Origin: Candidatus Omnitrophota bacterium
GTDB lineage: Bacteria; Hinthialibacterota; Hinthialibacteria; OLB16
Length of the DNA: 58,852 nucleotides
Assembly: GCA_020632575.1 (NCBI GenBank)
Contig: JACKFH010000024.1
Coordinates: 1-58,852 of the forward strand
Direction: 5' to 3'
Shown here: in pieces, positions 46,268-55,028 of the stretch
How the letters are laid out: each line of letters begins with the position of its first letter
Position numbering within the stretch: position 1 is the first letter of the stretch
Position numbers and translations under genes: made by a program
The notes under the pieces: model-generated
The model's database searches: none
What the model was told of the DNA's origin: nothing
What the model saw: only the letters and a program-made list of their open reading frames with translations

Positions 46268-49200
46268 TCAGTTATACAGTTCCCAATGCGGATTCGAGGA
46301 AGGGACAAATCCGACCGAGAAGAGCCGAATTTCGTCCACCGACAAGGCCTCGTCGAACAGGCGGGCTTGCTCCATCGCCCCCAAGGCGTCGGCGCCTCCC
46401 GCCAAGGATCCCACATGAAACTCGCCTATGTCGGGGATCGCTCCCGGGATCGAAGCCGTGCGCTGGTCGACCGTGGTCCCGTTCGCCGCAAAGACAAGAA
46501 CCTGGTTCATGGTTCGATTCCACACCACCGCCACATCCTGCCAGAGATCGGGTGTCACAGACGGGCCGGTTCCGTTGAACGCCGTATTTCCTGAGCCAGC
46601 GGTCATTTCCAGTGTGTTGTCAGGTAGAATCGAAAATTCCCACCCTCCGGGCATGGCTGCTATCACCCGTTTTGCGGAGTTGTCCTGAGGGTTGATCCTG
46701 GCCCAGAAGGTGAAATCGCTATCCCCCAGATCCAGTTCGCTCAAGTCCCCGTTGTCGTCGAATCGCAATCCGCCGCCCGACAAATCGAGAGCTAGGCCAT
46801 CGGAACCCGGGAAGAACGTCGGATCCGGACCCTTGATCCAGGCGGGAGCCGAGCCCACCAATGAGGGAGCATGGCTCATTCGGGGTCCACGCCAGTCTCG
46901 GATGGAGATCGGTTCACACGGAGTTCCAATATCTCCCTCGCTGAACCGCCAAAGTCCCACGATCTGGCAAGGCTCGGGATCGAGGAACTCGAGCGCCAAG
47001 CGGTAGGGTTGATGGTTATCTCCGATCCGGACAATTTCCGTGTAATAGGTGGTGTCGACCGGTTGCGCCGGGAGCGCGATCGCTTCGATTGCCACTCCGA
47101 TTCGGCTGCTCTTGCCTATCGGGGGAGTCGTGCCCGGAGGATTGGTCAACACCTCCTCGGGGTAGATCAGCATATCGATATCCGTTCCCGAGGCGTTCCA
47201 CCCCATGGTCAGGCGACCCATTTTCCCCGCTGGAACCGTGAAGGTGTAGGCGTCAAAGACCTCGCCTCCCTGATTGTCCAGCGCCAGGTTGGGATAAAAG
47301 CCCTCGTTCAACACAGTGGCGGTCGCGAACGTGTCGTTCTCCTCGAAAGCGTCGTCGCTCCCGGGGTTAAGGATGGGACCGGTGTTCGAAACCGCGAGAT
47401 GCACCGAATACTCTCTCGCCAAATCCCCGTTCAGGCCGAACACACGCAGGACATGATCTCCGCTGGTGGTCGCCTGATAGGGATTGAATTGCTCGCCATA
47501 GGTGTCTCCCGAGGAGACTTGGAGGGGCGAACCTGTAGGGCTGTACAACTGAATCTCCAGGTTCGATCTCGATTGATTAAAGGTCACCAATCCATACAAA
47601 TACTCTCCGGAGTTCATCGGGATTCGGTAGTAATCGTCGTTGTTGAGCACCAAGGATTTATAAGTGGTCCCCGCGCCCGGATTCAAAGTGGCTGGCTGTT
47701 GGAGCGTGTCGTTGGGCTCGTAAGCGTCATCTTGTTTCCCGACCTGGGCCTGAAGAGCGTAGGCTTTGCCCGGACCGCTCTGAGAATAGACATTCAGGAA
47801 ATACTCCTCGCTGTCGGTGGGAACGAAAAAGATTTCGGCCCGGGTGATGTGACTTTGAACCGTCAATGTGGGTGTGGCCACGATCCGTTGGGAGGAATCG
47901 AGCACCGCCATATTGATCGGCCCCCAATCGTTCATCCACTGGAGGATGAATTTCATCGGAGCGTTTGGCGAGGCTTTCACCCGGTAAAGATCCACATCCC
48001 TCTCGGGGAGGTAGAGCCAGGAATAGTACCCGGACTTCAACTCGGCCGCGTCCAGGATCGAATCGTTGGGCTCCAATCGGTCATTGATCGAATCGGTCCC
48101 CAGTTCAACCGCGCGATGAGCGTTGACCCGGCCATAACCGATGGTCGGGCTCTTCCCATAAAAATCGTTGTCGGATAGCGATGGGGTCGGATTGTCCACA
48201 CAATTCACCAGGCACATCGCCACTTCGGAGGCGGTCAGTCCAGGATTCTTGGACAGGATCAGCGCCGCGACTCCCGTGGCGACCGGCGCGGCCGAGGAAC
48301 TCCCATCGAACACCCCCACATAATCCAATTCCGGGTCGTTGAAACCGACATTGCCGGTCGGATCGGTGGACCACTGGCCCCTTGGAGCGGCAATGTCGAT
48401 GGTGGGGCCAAAGGAAGTGATATCGCTGTGCACATCGTTGTAATCGGTCAGGGAGACGCCGACTGTCCAAGGGTATCTCGCGTAGTACTTGGTGGAGTCG
48501 CCGCTTCCATTTCCCGCGGCCCAAATCGGTAAACAGCCCAGTCCCCCTCTCCCCTGAGTGATCGCGTAGTCGATTGCATCCAGGATGTTTTCCGAAGGGT
48601 TGGAGGAGGCCCAACTGTTGTTCATGATATCGGCCATGTTGGCCGCGTACCGAATCGCCTCGCCCAGGTCGAAATTCGAGGCGGGAGCGTCATTGTTGAA
48701 CCCCTTGCAGCTGATGAACTTGACATTCGGCGCGACCCCCGCCACTCCCACCGAGTTGTTCGCTTCGGCGACAATCAACCCGGTGACCGCCGATCCATGT
48801 CCCGGACCCAACCCGGATCCATTGAACGGCGCGGGGTTGTTGTCGCCATCGTAAAAATCCCAACCGTTGATGTCATCGACAAATCCATTGCCATCGTCAT
48901 CGACTCCGGCCTGTCCCGCCGCCTCGACTGAATTGATCCATACTCGACTATTCAGATCCTCGTGGTTCAGATCGACTCCGCCGTCGATCACCGCGACTCG
49001 GATGACCGGGTTCCCTTGGGTTACATCCCAGGCGCCGAGTGTGTCGATGACCGCGTGATGGACCTGATCGGCGAAATGGGGGTCATTAGGGGCTGGCGCG
49101 GTTCCCGTTAATTTCTGAGTGTAAAGGTTTGGGGTCACCCAGAGAAAATGAGCTTCTTGACGAACTTCATTAGCCAGTTCGAAACAGGTCTTGGCCGCCG

Positions 49201-49690
49201 CATAGGTCGGACGGAGTTCAAAGATATCCGGCTCGTAAACGGATTGAGAGACGATTTCAAGTTGAAACTTATCGAGAATCCGGTCCAACCAGTCCGCAGG
49301 GGCGTCCGGCGCCAATCGCACGTTGATTTCGTTGAACCCCAGCATGGTTTCTTTCCCATCCTCGGAGGTGTAAACCGGAAAAACTTGGATGCCAGGTCCG
49401 ATTTTGGAGGACATTTTTTCATACAAGTCCCCCTCTTCCGTCCGAAACGCCAGCCTCCCTCGACCGGGATCCGAGTAGACCACCTCCGAGGAGGCGTCAA
49501 CCAGCGCGCCAAGGGTTCTGGAGGATTTGTCGGTTGGGTTCAAAGTCTGCAACGCGACCGCATAGGGATCGAGCTTCACCCGAAACTCCTCCCCCCGACA
49601 AAAAAAAGAAGTTTCCTCCGGGTGGGTCTGCCCCACCGAGGCGATCAACAGGAGGAGCGGGATAAAAAAGCGCTTTTTTGAACAGTTCAA
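46268..49690 (-). CDS. Exported subtilisin-like (S8) protease with PPC and LamG-like domains
   Basis: A 1140-residue exported protease. Signal peptide is FFIPLLLLIASVGQTH, then a propeptide of about 160 residues. Catalytic residues are Asp236 (RVAVIDGGVDLNHEDL), His298 (GPGHGSAVTGLIVA) and Ser465 (DGSSSAAPVATGVAAL, equivalent to GTSxAxP), with the oxyanion Asn in AAGNGSG. Residues about 540-860 hold three PPC-type beta domains (each opening with an EPNDS or EPNDT-like segment, typical of exported proteases), and about 870-1140 a LamG/concanavalin-like domain. The start is a TTG with GAGGA nine bases upstream; an overlapping ATG is out of frame and stops at once. Pilin operon follows 112 bp on. 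Confidence 0.92.
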   Translation of the reverse strand: MNCSKKRFFIPLLLLIASVGQTHPEETSFFCRGEEFRVKLDPYAVALQTLNPTDKSSRTLGALVDASSEVVYSDPGRGRLAFRTEEGDLYEKMSSKIGPGIQVFPVYTSEDGKETMLGFNEINVRLAPDAPADWLDRILDKFQLEIVSQSVYEPDIFELRPTYAAAKTCFELANEVRQEAHFLWVTPNLYTQKLTGTAPAPNDPHFADQVHHAVIDTLGAWDVTQGNPVIRVAVIDGGVDLNHEDLNSRVWINSVEAAGQAGVDDDGNGFVDDINGWDFYDGDNNPAPFNGSGLGPGHGSAVTGLIVAEANNSVGVAGVAPNVKFISCKGFNNDAPASNFDLGEAIRYAANMADIMNNSWASSNPSENILDAIDYAITQGRGGLGCLPIWAAGNGSGDSTKYYARYPWTVGVSLTDYNDVHSDITSFGPTIDIAAPRGQWSTDPTGNVGFNDPELDYVGVFDGSSSAAPVATGVAALILSKNPGLTASEVAMCLVNCVDNPTPSLSDNDFYGKSPTIGYGRVNAHRAVELGTDSINDRLEPNDSILDAAELKSGYYSWLYLPERDVDLYRVKASPNAPMKFILQWMNDWGPINMAVLDSSQRIVATPTLTVQSHITRAEIFFVPTDSEEYFLNVYSQSGPGKAYALQAQVGKQDDAYEPNDTLQQPATLNPGAGTTYKSLVLNNDDYYRIPMNSGEYLYGLVTFNQSRSNLEIQLYSPTGSPLQVSSGDTYGEQFNPYQATTSGDHVLRVFGLNGDLAREYSVHLAVSNTGPILNPGSDDAFEENDTFATATVLNEGFYPNLALDNQGGEVFDAYTFTVPAGKMGRLTMGWNASGTDIDMLIYPEEVLTNPPGTTPPIGKSSRIGVAIEAIALPAQPVDTTYYTEIVRIGDNHQPYRLALEFLDPEPCQIVGLWRFSEGDIGTPCEPISIRDWRGPRMSHAPSLVGSAPAWIKGPDPTFFPGSDGLALDLSGGGLRFDDNGDLSELDLGDSDFTFWARINPQDNSAKRVIAAMPGGWEFSILPDNTLEMTAGSGNTAFNGTGPSVTPDLWQDVAVVWNRTMNQVLVFAANGTTVDQRTASIPGAIPDIGEFHVGSLAGGADALGAMEQARLFDEALSVDEIRLFSVGFVPSSNPHWELYN

Positions 49691-50307
49691 TTCATTTATT
49701 CCTCGAAACTAACGTGACGGACACAGTGCTCGGGCGCACTCAGCGAATCGTTCCGCCCACGCTCCCAAGTGTAGATGGGTTTCCTAAAAAAGAAGAGATC
49801 CGGACCGCACCCCTACAAGTGTAGCCTTTCCTTTTTTTTCGTCAACATGGATTCGGCCCGGGAGCTCCCATGATTGGGGGCCGAAAAGGCCCGACATGTT
49901 CCAGAGAATTCTCCCCCAATTCTGATGCGACTCACCGAATTCCGCCACGGTTGGGGGAAGACGGTTGATTATTTCAAAGGAATTTGACGTTTCTTCCAAT
50001 TGCCGAAGCCTGAGCAGGTGTCAAACCGCTTGAGGAAGGGTTTTATTGGAATCAGCGAGAGAGCCAAAAAAGTGCAAAAATTCTTTATTTTTCTCAATCA
50101 AGCCCGCCAGGTTGACAAGATCCCCCAACTTCGGGCATGGTGTTGGTCCATGTCAGAATTCACTGAAATGGTTTCGGCCCGCCGCGACATTCCGGTCTAG
50201 CGGGCGTTCTCGACCCCGCTGAGCGATTAACATTGGGGGTCAAATTCCGATACACTGAAGACTAAATCAACCCAATTCAACCAAACGAAAGGAATATCCG
50301 CGTCTTT
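49691..50307. other. 617-bp intergenic region upstream of metH
   Basis: No convincing gene: the short open frames here lack ribosome sites and family resemblance. The part near 49780-49860 is A/T-run-rich. Promoters of the S8 protease (minus) and metH (plus) must lie here. No SAM, SAH or cobalamin riboswitch consensus was recognised; overlapping hairpins at 50199-50241 are listed separately. Confidence 0.5.
50199..50241 (+). promoter_or_regulatory. Mutually exclusive stems in the metH leader
   Basis: AGCGGG (50199-50204) can pair with CCCGCT (50215-50220). GACCCC (50212-50217), which overlaps the second strand, can instead pair with GGGGTC (50236-50241). Two 6-bp stems sharing three bases is an attenuator-like or pseudoknot-like layout 67 bases before the metH start. 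It could also be chance in GC-rich DNA. Confidence 0.25.
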
Positions 50308-53300
50308 ATGCCTGCCACTGTCGACATTTCCCGTGACACCGAAAACCAGGAGGGAGTCCGTCCCTCAGCGCCCATATCCGAGGAGATCCAACGGCGAGTC
50401 CTCGTTTTGGATGGCGCCATGGGGACCATGATCCAGCGCCACAAACTCCAGGAAGCCGACTTCCGGGGCGACCGCTTTGGCGATCACCCATCGGACCTCC
50501 AGGGAAACAACGACCTGCTATCCATCACCCGGCCGGATGTGATCGAGGAGATCCATCGGGATTTCCTTCTCGCCGGCTCCGATGTGATCGAGACCAACAC
50601 CTTTAACGCGAACCGGATTTCCCAAGCCGATTACAATCTCCAATCATTGGTCCACGAGCTCAACGTGGAATCGGCTAGAATCGCTAGACGTGCAGCCTCG
50701 GCTGTTATGGAAGCGGACCCCTCACGGAATTGCTATGTCGCGGGCGCCATTGGCCCGACTAACCGGACCGCCTCTCTCTCTCCGGATGTGAACGACCCGG
50801 GTTATCGCGCCGTCAGCTTCGACGATTTGGTCGAAACCTACGCGGAGCAGACCGAGGCGCTCATTGAAGGTGGAGTCGACCTCCTTCTGCCCGAAACCAC
50901 ATTCGACACCCTCAACTTAAAAGCCGCCTTGTTCGCCATCGAAAAGGTCTTTGAAGAAAAGGGCGTTCGCCTCCCCGTCATGGTTTCGGTGACCATCACC
51001 GACCGTTCGGGCCGGACCCTTTCCGGCCAAACCCTCGAGGCGTTTTGGTATTCCATCGAGCACGCCAAACCCTTTTCGGTCGGCATCAACTGCGCGCTGG
51101 GCGCCGATGAAATGCGACCGTACATCGAAGAACTCTCGGGTCTGGCCACCTGCTATGTGAGCGTCTATCCCAACGCCGGTCTCCCCAACGAGTTCGGGGA
51201 ATACGATGACACTCCGGAAAACATGGGGCGCATCATCGGCGAGTGGGCTCAAAATGGTTGGTTAAATATTGTCGGCGGATGTTGTGGAACCACTCCCGAT
51301 CATATCAAGGCGATCGCGGAGGCGGTCAGCGACGCTCCCCCTCGGGCAAAGGTCGAGCCCACTTCATGCAGCCGATTCAGCGGACTCGAACCGCTCAGAA
51401 TCACTCCCGATTCGAATTTCATCATGGTCGGCGAACGGACCAACATCACGGGCTCCCCCAAATTTGCCCGCTTGATCCGGGAGGGCGATCTCGAATCCGC
51501 CATCTCGATCGCTCGTCAACAGGTCGAGAACGGCGCCAACATCATCGATGTGAACATGGACGAGGGAATGATCGACTCGGTCGAGATGATGACCCAGTTT
51601 CTTCACCTCATTGTGGCCGAACCGGAGATCTCGCGCGTCCCCATCATGGTCGACAGCTCCAAGTGGGAGGTGATCGAAGCGGGTCTGAAGTGTGTTCAGG
51701 GCAAGGGCATCGTCAACTCGATCAGCATGAAGGAGGGCGAGGACAAATTCCGCGAACAGGCCCGGATGATCAAGAGGTATGGCGCCGGCGTGGTGGTCAT
51801 GGCCTTCGATGAGGAGGGCCAAGCCGACACCACCGAACGCCGTGTCGAAATCTGCACACGCGCTTACCGCATCCTGGTCGATGAAATCGGCATCGAGCCG
51901 ACCGATATCATCTTCGACCCGAATGTTTTTCCGGTCGCCACCGGTTTGGATGAACACAAAATCAATGGCGCCTCCTTTATCGAGGCGACCCGAATCATTA
52001 AAGAAACCCTGCCAGGCTGTCTGGTGAGTGGCGGAATCAGCAATGTCTCCTTCTCGTTCAGGGGGAATAACCATGTCCGAGAGGCGATCCACGCGGTCTT
52101 CCTGTATCACGCCATCCAAGCCGGGCTCGATATGGGAATTGTCAACGCCGGGATGCTCGAGGTTTATGAGGAAATTCCCGCCGACCTCCGCGAACTCGTT
52201 GAGGATGTGGTCCTGAACCGACGCGATGACTCTCCCGAGCGGTTGATGGAGTACGCCGAAAAAGCCCTGGAGGCCGGGCAGAGCGGGAAGAGCGAGGAGA
52301 AAAAACTCGAATGGCGCGAGGCCCCCGTCGAGAAACGATTGGAGCATGCTCTCCTCAAGGGAATCATCGAGTACATCGATGAGGATGTGGAGGAAGCCCG
52401 TCAGAAATACGATTCTCCCCTGAAAGTAATCGAGGGGCCGCTCATGGATGGCATGAACATCGTCGGCGACCTCTTCGGGGAGGGGAAGATGTTCCTCCCT
52501 CAGGTGGTCAAGAGCGCCCGAGTCATGAAGAAAGCCGTGGCCTACCTCATCCCATTCATGGAAGAGGAGAAAAGAGCTTCGGGCGGAGTCACCACCGCTG
52601 GCAAGGTCCTGCTCGCCACGGTTAAAGGGGATGTCCACGACATTGGGAAGAACATCGTCTCGGTGGTCCTCGCCTGCAACAACTTCGAGGTGATCGACCT
52701 CGGCGTGATGGTGCCCTGCGAGAAGATTCTGGAAGAGGCTCGAAAGAACGAAGTCGATACGATCGGCCTTTCCGGGCTGATCACCCCATCCCTCGATGAA
52801 ATGGTTCATGTCGCCAAGGAAATGAAGCGTCAGAATTTCAACGTTCCCCTCCTCATCGGCGGGGCGACCACGAGCAAAATTCACACGGCGGTGAAGATCG
52901 CTCCGGAATATGCGTGTCCGACTGTTCATGTCCTCGATGCGTCACGTTCGGTAGGCGTGGTCCAGAGTCTCCTCGACAAGGAAAAGTCGCAGGATTATTC
53001 GAAAAAAGTAGGGGTCGAGTACGAGCAACTCCGCGAGTCCCATAAGAATCGCCAAGAGGCCAAGAAGCTGGTCTCTTTTGAAAAGGCGAACGCAAACCGT
53101 TTTTCCCCCGAATGGAAGCAAGAGGAGATCGCGACGCCGACCCGACTGGGATTGGAGGTCATCGAGGATCTCTCGATCTCAGACCTTGTTCCTTACATCG
53201 ATTGGTCCCCCTTCTTCCATGCCTGGGAACTTCGAGGGACCTATCCCAAAATCCTCACCCATAAGAAATACGGTGAGCAAGCGACCAAACTCTTCAAGGA

Positions 53301-54048
53301 CGCACAAGATCTTTTAAAGAAGATTGTCGACGAGAAACTCCTCACCGCGAAGGCTGTTTATGGTCTCTTTCCCGCTAACAGCGTGGGCCAGGATGTCGAG
53401 GTCTACACCGATGACACTCGTCAAGAAATCAGCAAGGTCTTTCATTTCCTTCGCCAGCAGGTGGAGGTCGACCCAAATAAACCGAACTACTGTCTCGCGG
53501 ACTTCGTCGCTCCCAAGGAGAGCGGCTTGAAGGACTACATCGGGGGATTCGCGGTCACCGCCGGCATCGGCGCCGATGAACTTGTCAAGAAATACGAAGC
53601 CGACCATGACGATTATTCCGCCATCATGGTGAAAGCCCTCGCGGATCGTTTAGCCGAGGCCTTCGCCGAATTCCTTCATGAGAAGGTGCGCAAGGCCTGG
53701 GGGTATGGCGCGGATGAAAACCTTTCGAACGAGGATCTCATTAGCGAAAAATACCGGGGCATCCGTCCCGCTCCAGGTTACCCGGCCTGTCCCGATCACT
53801 CCGAAAAGACGGCTCTCTTCGATCTCATCGAGGCGGAAAAACACACAGGAGTTTCGCTCACCGAAAGCTGCGCGATGTATCCCGCCGCTTCTGTGTCCGG
53901 GTTCTGTTTCAGCCATCCCGGCTCAAAGTACTTCAGCGTTGGCAAGATCAACCGGGAACAGGTGGAGGATTACGCCGACCGACGTGGGGAATCCGTGGAG
54001 GCGGTCGAGAAGTGGCTCCGGCCGGTTCTCGCTTACGATCCGGATTGA
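50308..54048 (+). CDS. metH: Cobalamin-dependent methionine synthase
   Basis: A 1246-residue, full-length MetH that makes methionine from homocysteine and methyltetrahydrofolate. Domains in order: homocysteine-binding barrel (residues about 25-350; VLDGAMGTMIQRH, zinc Cys in GINCA and VGGCCGTT), pterin domain (about 375-640; GERTNITGSPKF), cobalamin domain (about 670-915; KGDVHDIGKN with His as lower ligand, GLSGLITPSLDEM), and SAM-binding activation domain (about 935-1246; SPFFHAWELRG, RGIRPAPGYPACPDH). All are intact. The best ribosome site (AAAGGA) is 14 bases before the ATG, rather far. It stands alone on the plus strand. The cell therefore needs B12 by synthesis or uptake. Confidence 0.97.
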   Translation: MPATVDISRDTENQEGVRPSAPISEEIQRRVLVLDGAMGTMIQRHKLQEADFRGDRFGDHPSDLQGNNDLLSITRPDVIEEIHRDFLLAGSDVIETNTFNANRISQADYNLQSLVHELNVESARIARRAASAVMEADPSRNCYVAGAIGPTNRTASLSPDVNDPGYRAVSFDDLVETYAEQTEALIEGGVDLLLPETTFDTLNLKAALFAIEKVFEEKGVRLPVMVSVTITDRSGRTLSGQTLEAFWYSIEHAKPFSVGINCALGADEMRPYIEELSGLATCYVSVYPNAGLPNEFGEYDDTPENMGRIIGEWAQNGWLNIVGGCCGTTPDHIKAIAEAVSDAPPRAKVEPTSCSRFSGLEPLRITPDSNFIMVGERTNITGSPKFARLIREGDLESAISIARQQVENGANIIDVNMDEGMIDSVEMMTQFLHLIVAEPEISRVPIMVDSSKWEVIEAGLKCVQGKGIVNSISMKEGEDKFREQARMIKRYGAGVVVMAFDEEGQADTTERRVEICTRAYRILVDEIGIEPTDIIFDPNVFPVATGLDEHKINGASFIEATRIIKETLPGCLVSGGISNVSFSFRGNNHVREAIHAVFLYHAIQAGLDMGIVNAGMLEVYEEIPADLRELVEDVVLNRRDDSPERLMEYAEKALEAGQSGKSEEKKLEWREAPVEKRLEHALLKGIIEYIDEDVEEARQKYDSPLKVIEGPLMDGMNIVGDLFGEGKMFLPQVVKSARVMKKAVAYLIPFMEEEKRASGGVTTAGKVLLATVKGDVHDIGKNIVSVVLACNNFEVIDLGVMVPCEKILEEARKNEVDTIGLSGLITPSLDEMVHVAKEMKRQNFNVPLLIGGATTSKIHTAVKIAPEYACPTVHVLDASRSVGVVQSLLDKEKSQDYSKKVGVEYEQLRESHKNRQEAKKLVSFEKANANRFSPEWKQEEIATPTRLGLEVIEDLSISDLVPYIDWSPFFHAWELRGTYPKILTHKKYGEQATKLFKDAQDLLKKIVDEKLLTAKAVYGLFPANSVGQDVEVYTDDTRQEISKVFHFLRQQVEVDPNKPNYCLADFVAPKESGLKDYIGGFAVTAGIGADELVKKYEADHDDYSAIMVKALADRLAEAFAEFLHEKVRKAWGYGADENLSNEDLISEKYRGIRPAPGYPACPDHSEKTALFDLIEAEKHTGVSLTESCAMYPAASVSGFCFSHPGSKYFSVGKINREQVEDYADRRGESVEAVEKWLRPVLAYDPD

Positions 54049-54092
54049 ACCCTAAGAGGGTGTTCGAAAAAAGCGCCGAAGCGAATGTCAAT

Positions 54093-54182
54093 GCCGTGGG
54101 AGCGGCTTCCAGCCGCGATAACCGGATCTTCGGAATCCACCGAGTTTCCCTCCCTTTCGCGGCTGGAAGCCGCTCCCACGGC
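54093..54182. repeat. REPIN-like perfect inverted repeat
   Basis: Two 26-base arms (54093-54118 and 54157-54182), exact reverse complements, flank a 38-base spacer. Each arm carries its own small hairpin, GCGGCT-TCC-AGCCGC, preceded by GTGGGA. This is the layout of REPINs, pairs of REP sequences mobilised by RAYT-type transposases and well known in Pseudomonas, whose REP core is similar. It lies between the metH stop and the response regulator's stop, a usual place for such elements and possibly a terminator for both. Confidence 0.85.
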
Positions 54183-54241
54183 GTTCCGGTTCATAATTCC
54201 GGATCCACTTTTCAAACACCCACTAAGATTTAGGACTTCTA

Positions 54242-54913
54242 TTAAGTCGATTCTTTTTCGGAGTGCTCTTCCAATTCCGGGTAGAGGTCTGGGAAATGTT
54301 CTTTCGCGCACTCCGGGCAAATGCTGTGGGAGAACGAGGCATCCGAGTTTTCGTGGATGTATTGTTCGAGCTGGGTCCAATACCCCTGATCGTCGCGGAT
54401 CTTCTTGCAGTGAGCGCAGATTGGCAGTAGGCCGCTGAGCGTCTTGATGTGACTTAGCGCTTGTTGGAGCTCGACGATCACACGTTCTTTTTCTTTTTCC
54501 GCCGTCCTGACCGCTTGATCGGCTTCGATCAAACGTCTTCCGACATCGAGTCGACTTCGGAGCTCGTTGATGTCGACCGGTTTGGTGAGGAAATCGTGAG
54601 CTCCGCTGTCCAGTGCCTGGACCAGATCCTCTTTCTCGCTACGGCGAGTCAACAATATGGTGTAAATAAATGGGGTGTCCGAACGGCTCGCGACGCGCTG
54701 ACAGACTTCCACCCCATCCAGCCCTGGCATGATCCAATCCAAAACGGCCATCCGTGGGGGATCGTCGCCGGTTAGAATTTCCAGGGCCGACTGGCCATTA
54801 TCGGCTTCTTCGATCTCGTAACCCCAATCGCTAATCCGCTGCCGCAGCATGATCCGGGTTGGGCGATCGTCATCCGCGAGAAGGAGGCGAACACCAAGTC
54901 CTTTATCATTCAT
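54242..54913 (-). CDS. Response regulator with Cys4 C-terminal module
   Basis: A 223-residue regulator. The receiver domain (residues 8-125) has acidic ADDD14-16, phosphorylated Asp59 (AVLDWIMPGLDG), LLTRR and LTKPVD with the conserved Lys. A coiled coil (IEADQAVRTAEKEKERVIVELQQAL) leads to a module of about 50 residues, LPICAHCKKIRDD...ICPECAKEHFP, whose two CxxC pairs probably bind zinc; it recurs at the ends of many sensor and regulator proteins and its role is not known. No DNA-binding or GGDEF output is present. The ATG at 54913 follows AAGGTG by six bases; a GTG at 54922 is in frame. No histidine kinase is adjacent. Confidence 0.9.
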   Translation of the reverse strand: MNDKGLGVRLLLADDDRPTRIMLRQRISDWGYEIEEADNGQSALEILTGDDPPRMAVLDWIMPGLDGVEVCQRVASRSDTPFIYTILLTRRSEKEDLVQALDSGAHDFLTKPVDINELRSRLDVGRRLIEADQAVRTAEKEKERVIVELQQALSHIKTLSGLLPICAHCKKIRDDQGYWTQLEQYIHENSDASFSHSICPECAKEHFPDLYPELEEHSEKEST

Positions 54914-54976
54914 ACTCGTCACCTTACACGATTTTGAGAATTCATGAAGTCTCGCGAAAGATTAGGTTTCTGACAT

Positions 54977-55015
54977 CCGGGCGGGCGGAGCGTTTTTAGC
55001 GCCTCGCCCGCCCGG
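54977..55015 (-). terminator. Strong GC hairpin after the giant exported gene
   Basis: CCGGGCGGGCG and CGCCCGCCCGG form a perfect 11-bp stem 13 bases after the stop at 55029. There is no U-run, so it may need a factor or act as an mRNA end stabiliser; it also separates this gene from the response regulator start. Confidence 0.5.
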
Positions 55016-55028
55016 CAAGAATGCTAAA

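Noticed and set aside
46871..48178. Plus-strand open frame opposite the S8 protease
   Set aside because: Antisense to a gene whose catalytic triad and domains are intact.
49784..50200. Two short open frames in the gap upstream of metH
   Set aside because: No ribosome sites, no similarity to any family I know, and base composition of non-coding DNA.
50000..50307. SAM-I, SAH or cobalamin riboswitch before metH
   Set aside because: No core consensus segments of these classes were found by eye; only generic hairpins are present.
54033..54380. Short minus-strand open frame spanning the palindrome and the end of the response regulator gene
   Set aside because: It translates the REP arms into VGAASSRE-type peptides, a common annotation artefact of such repeats.
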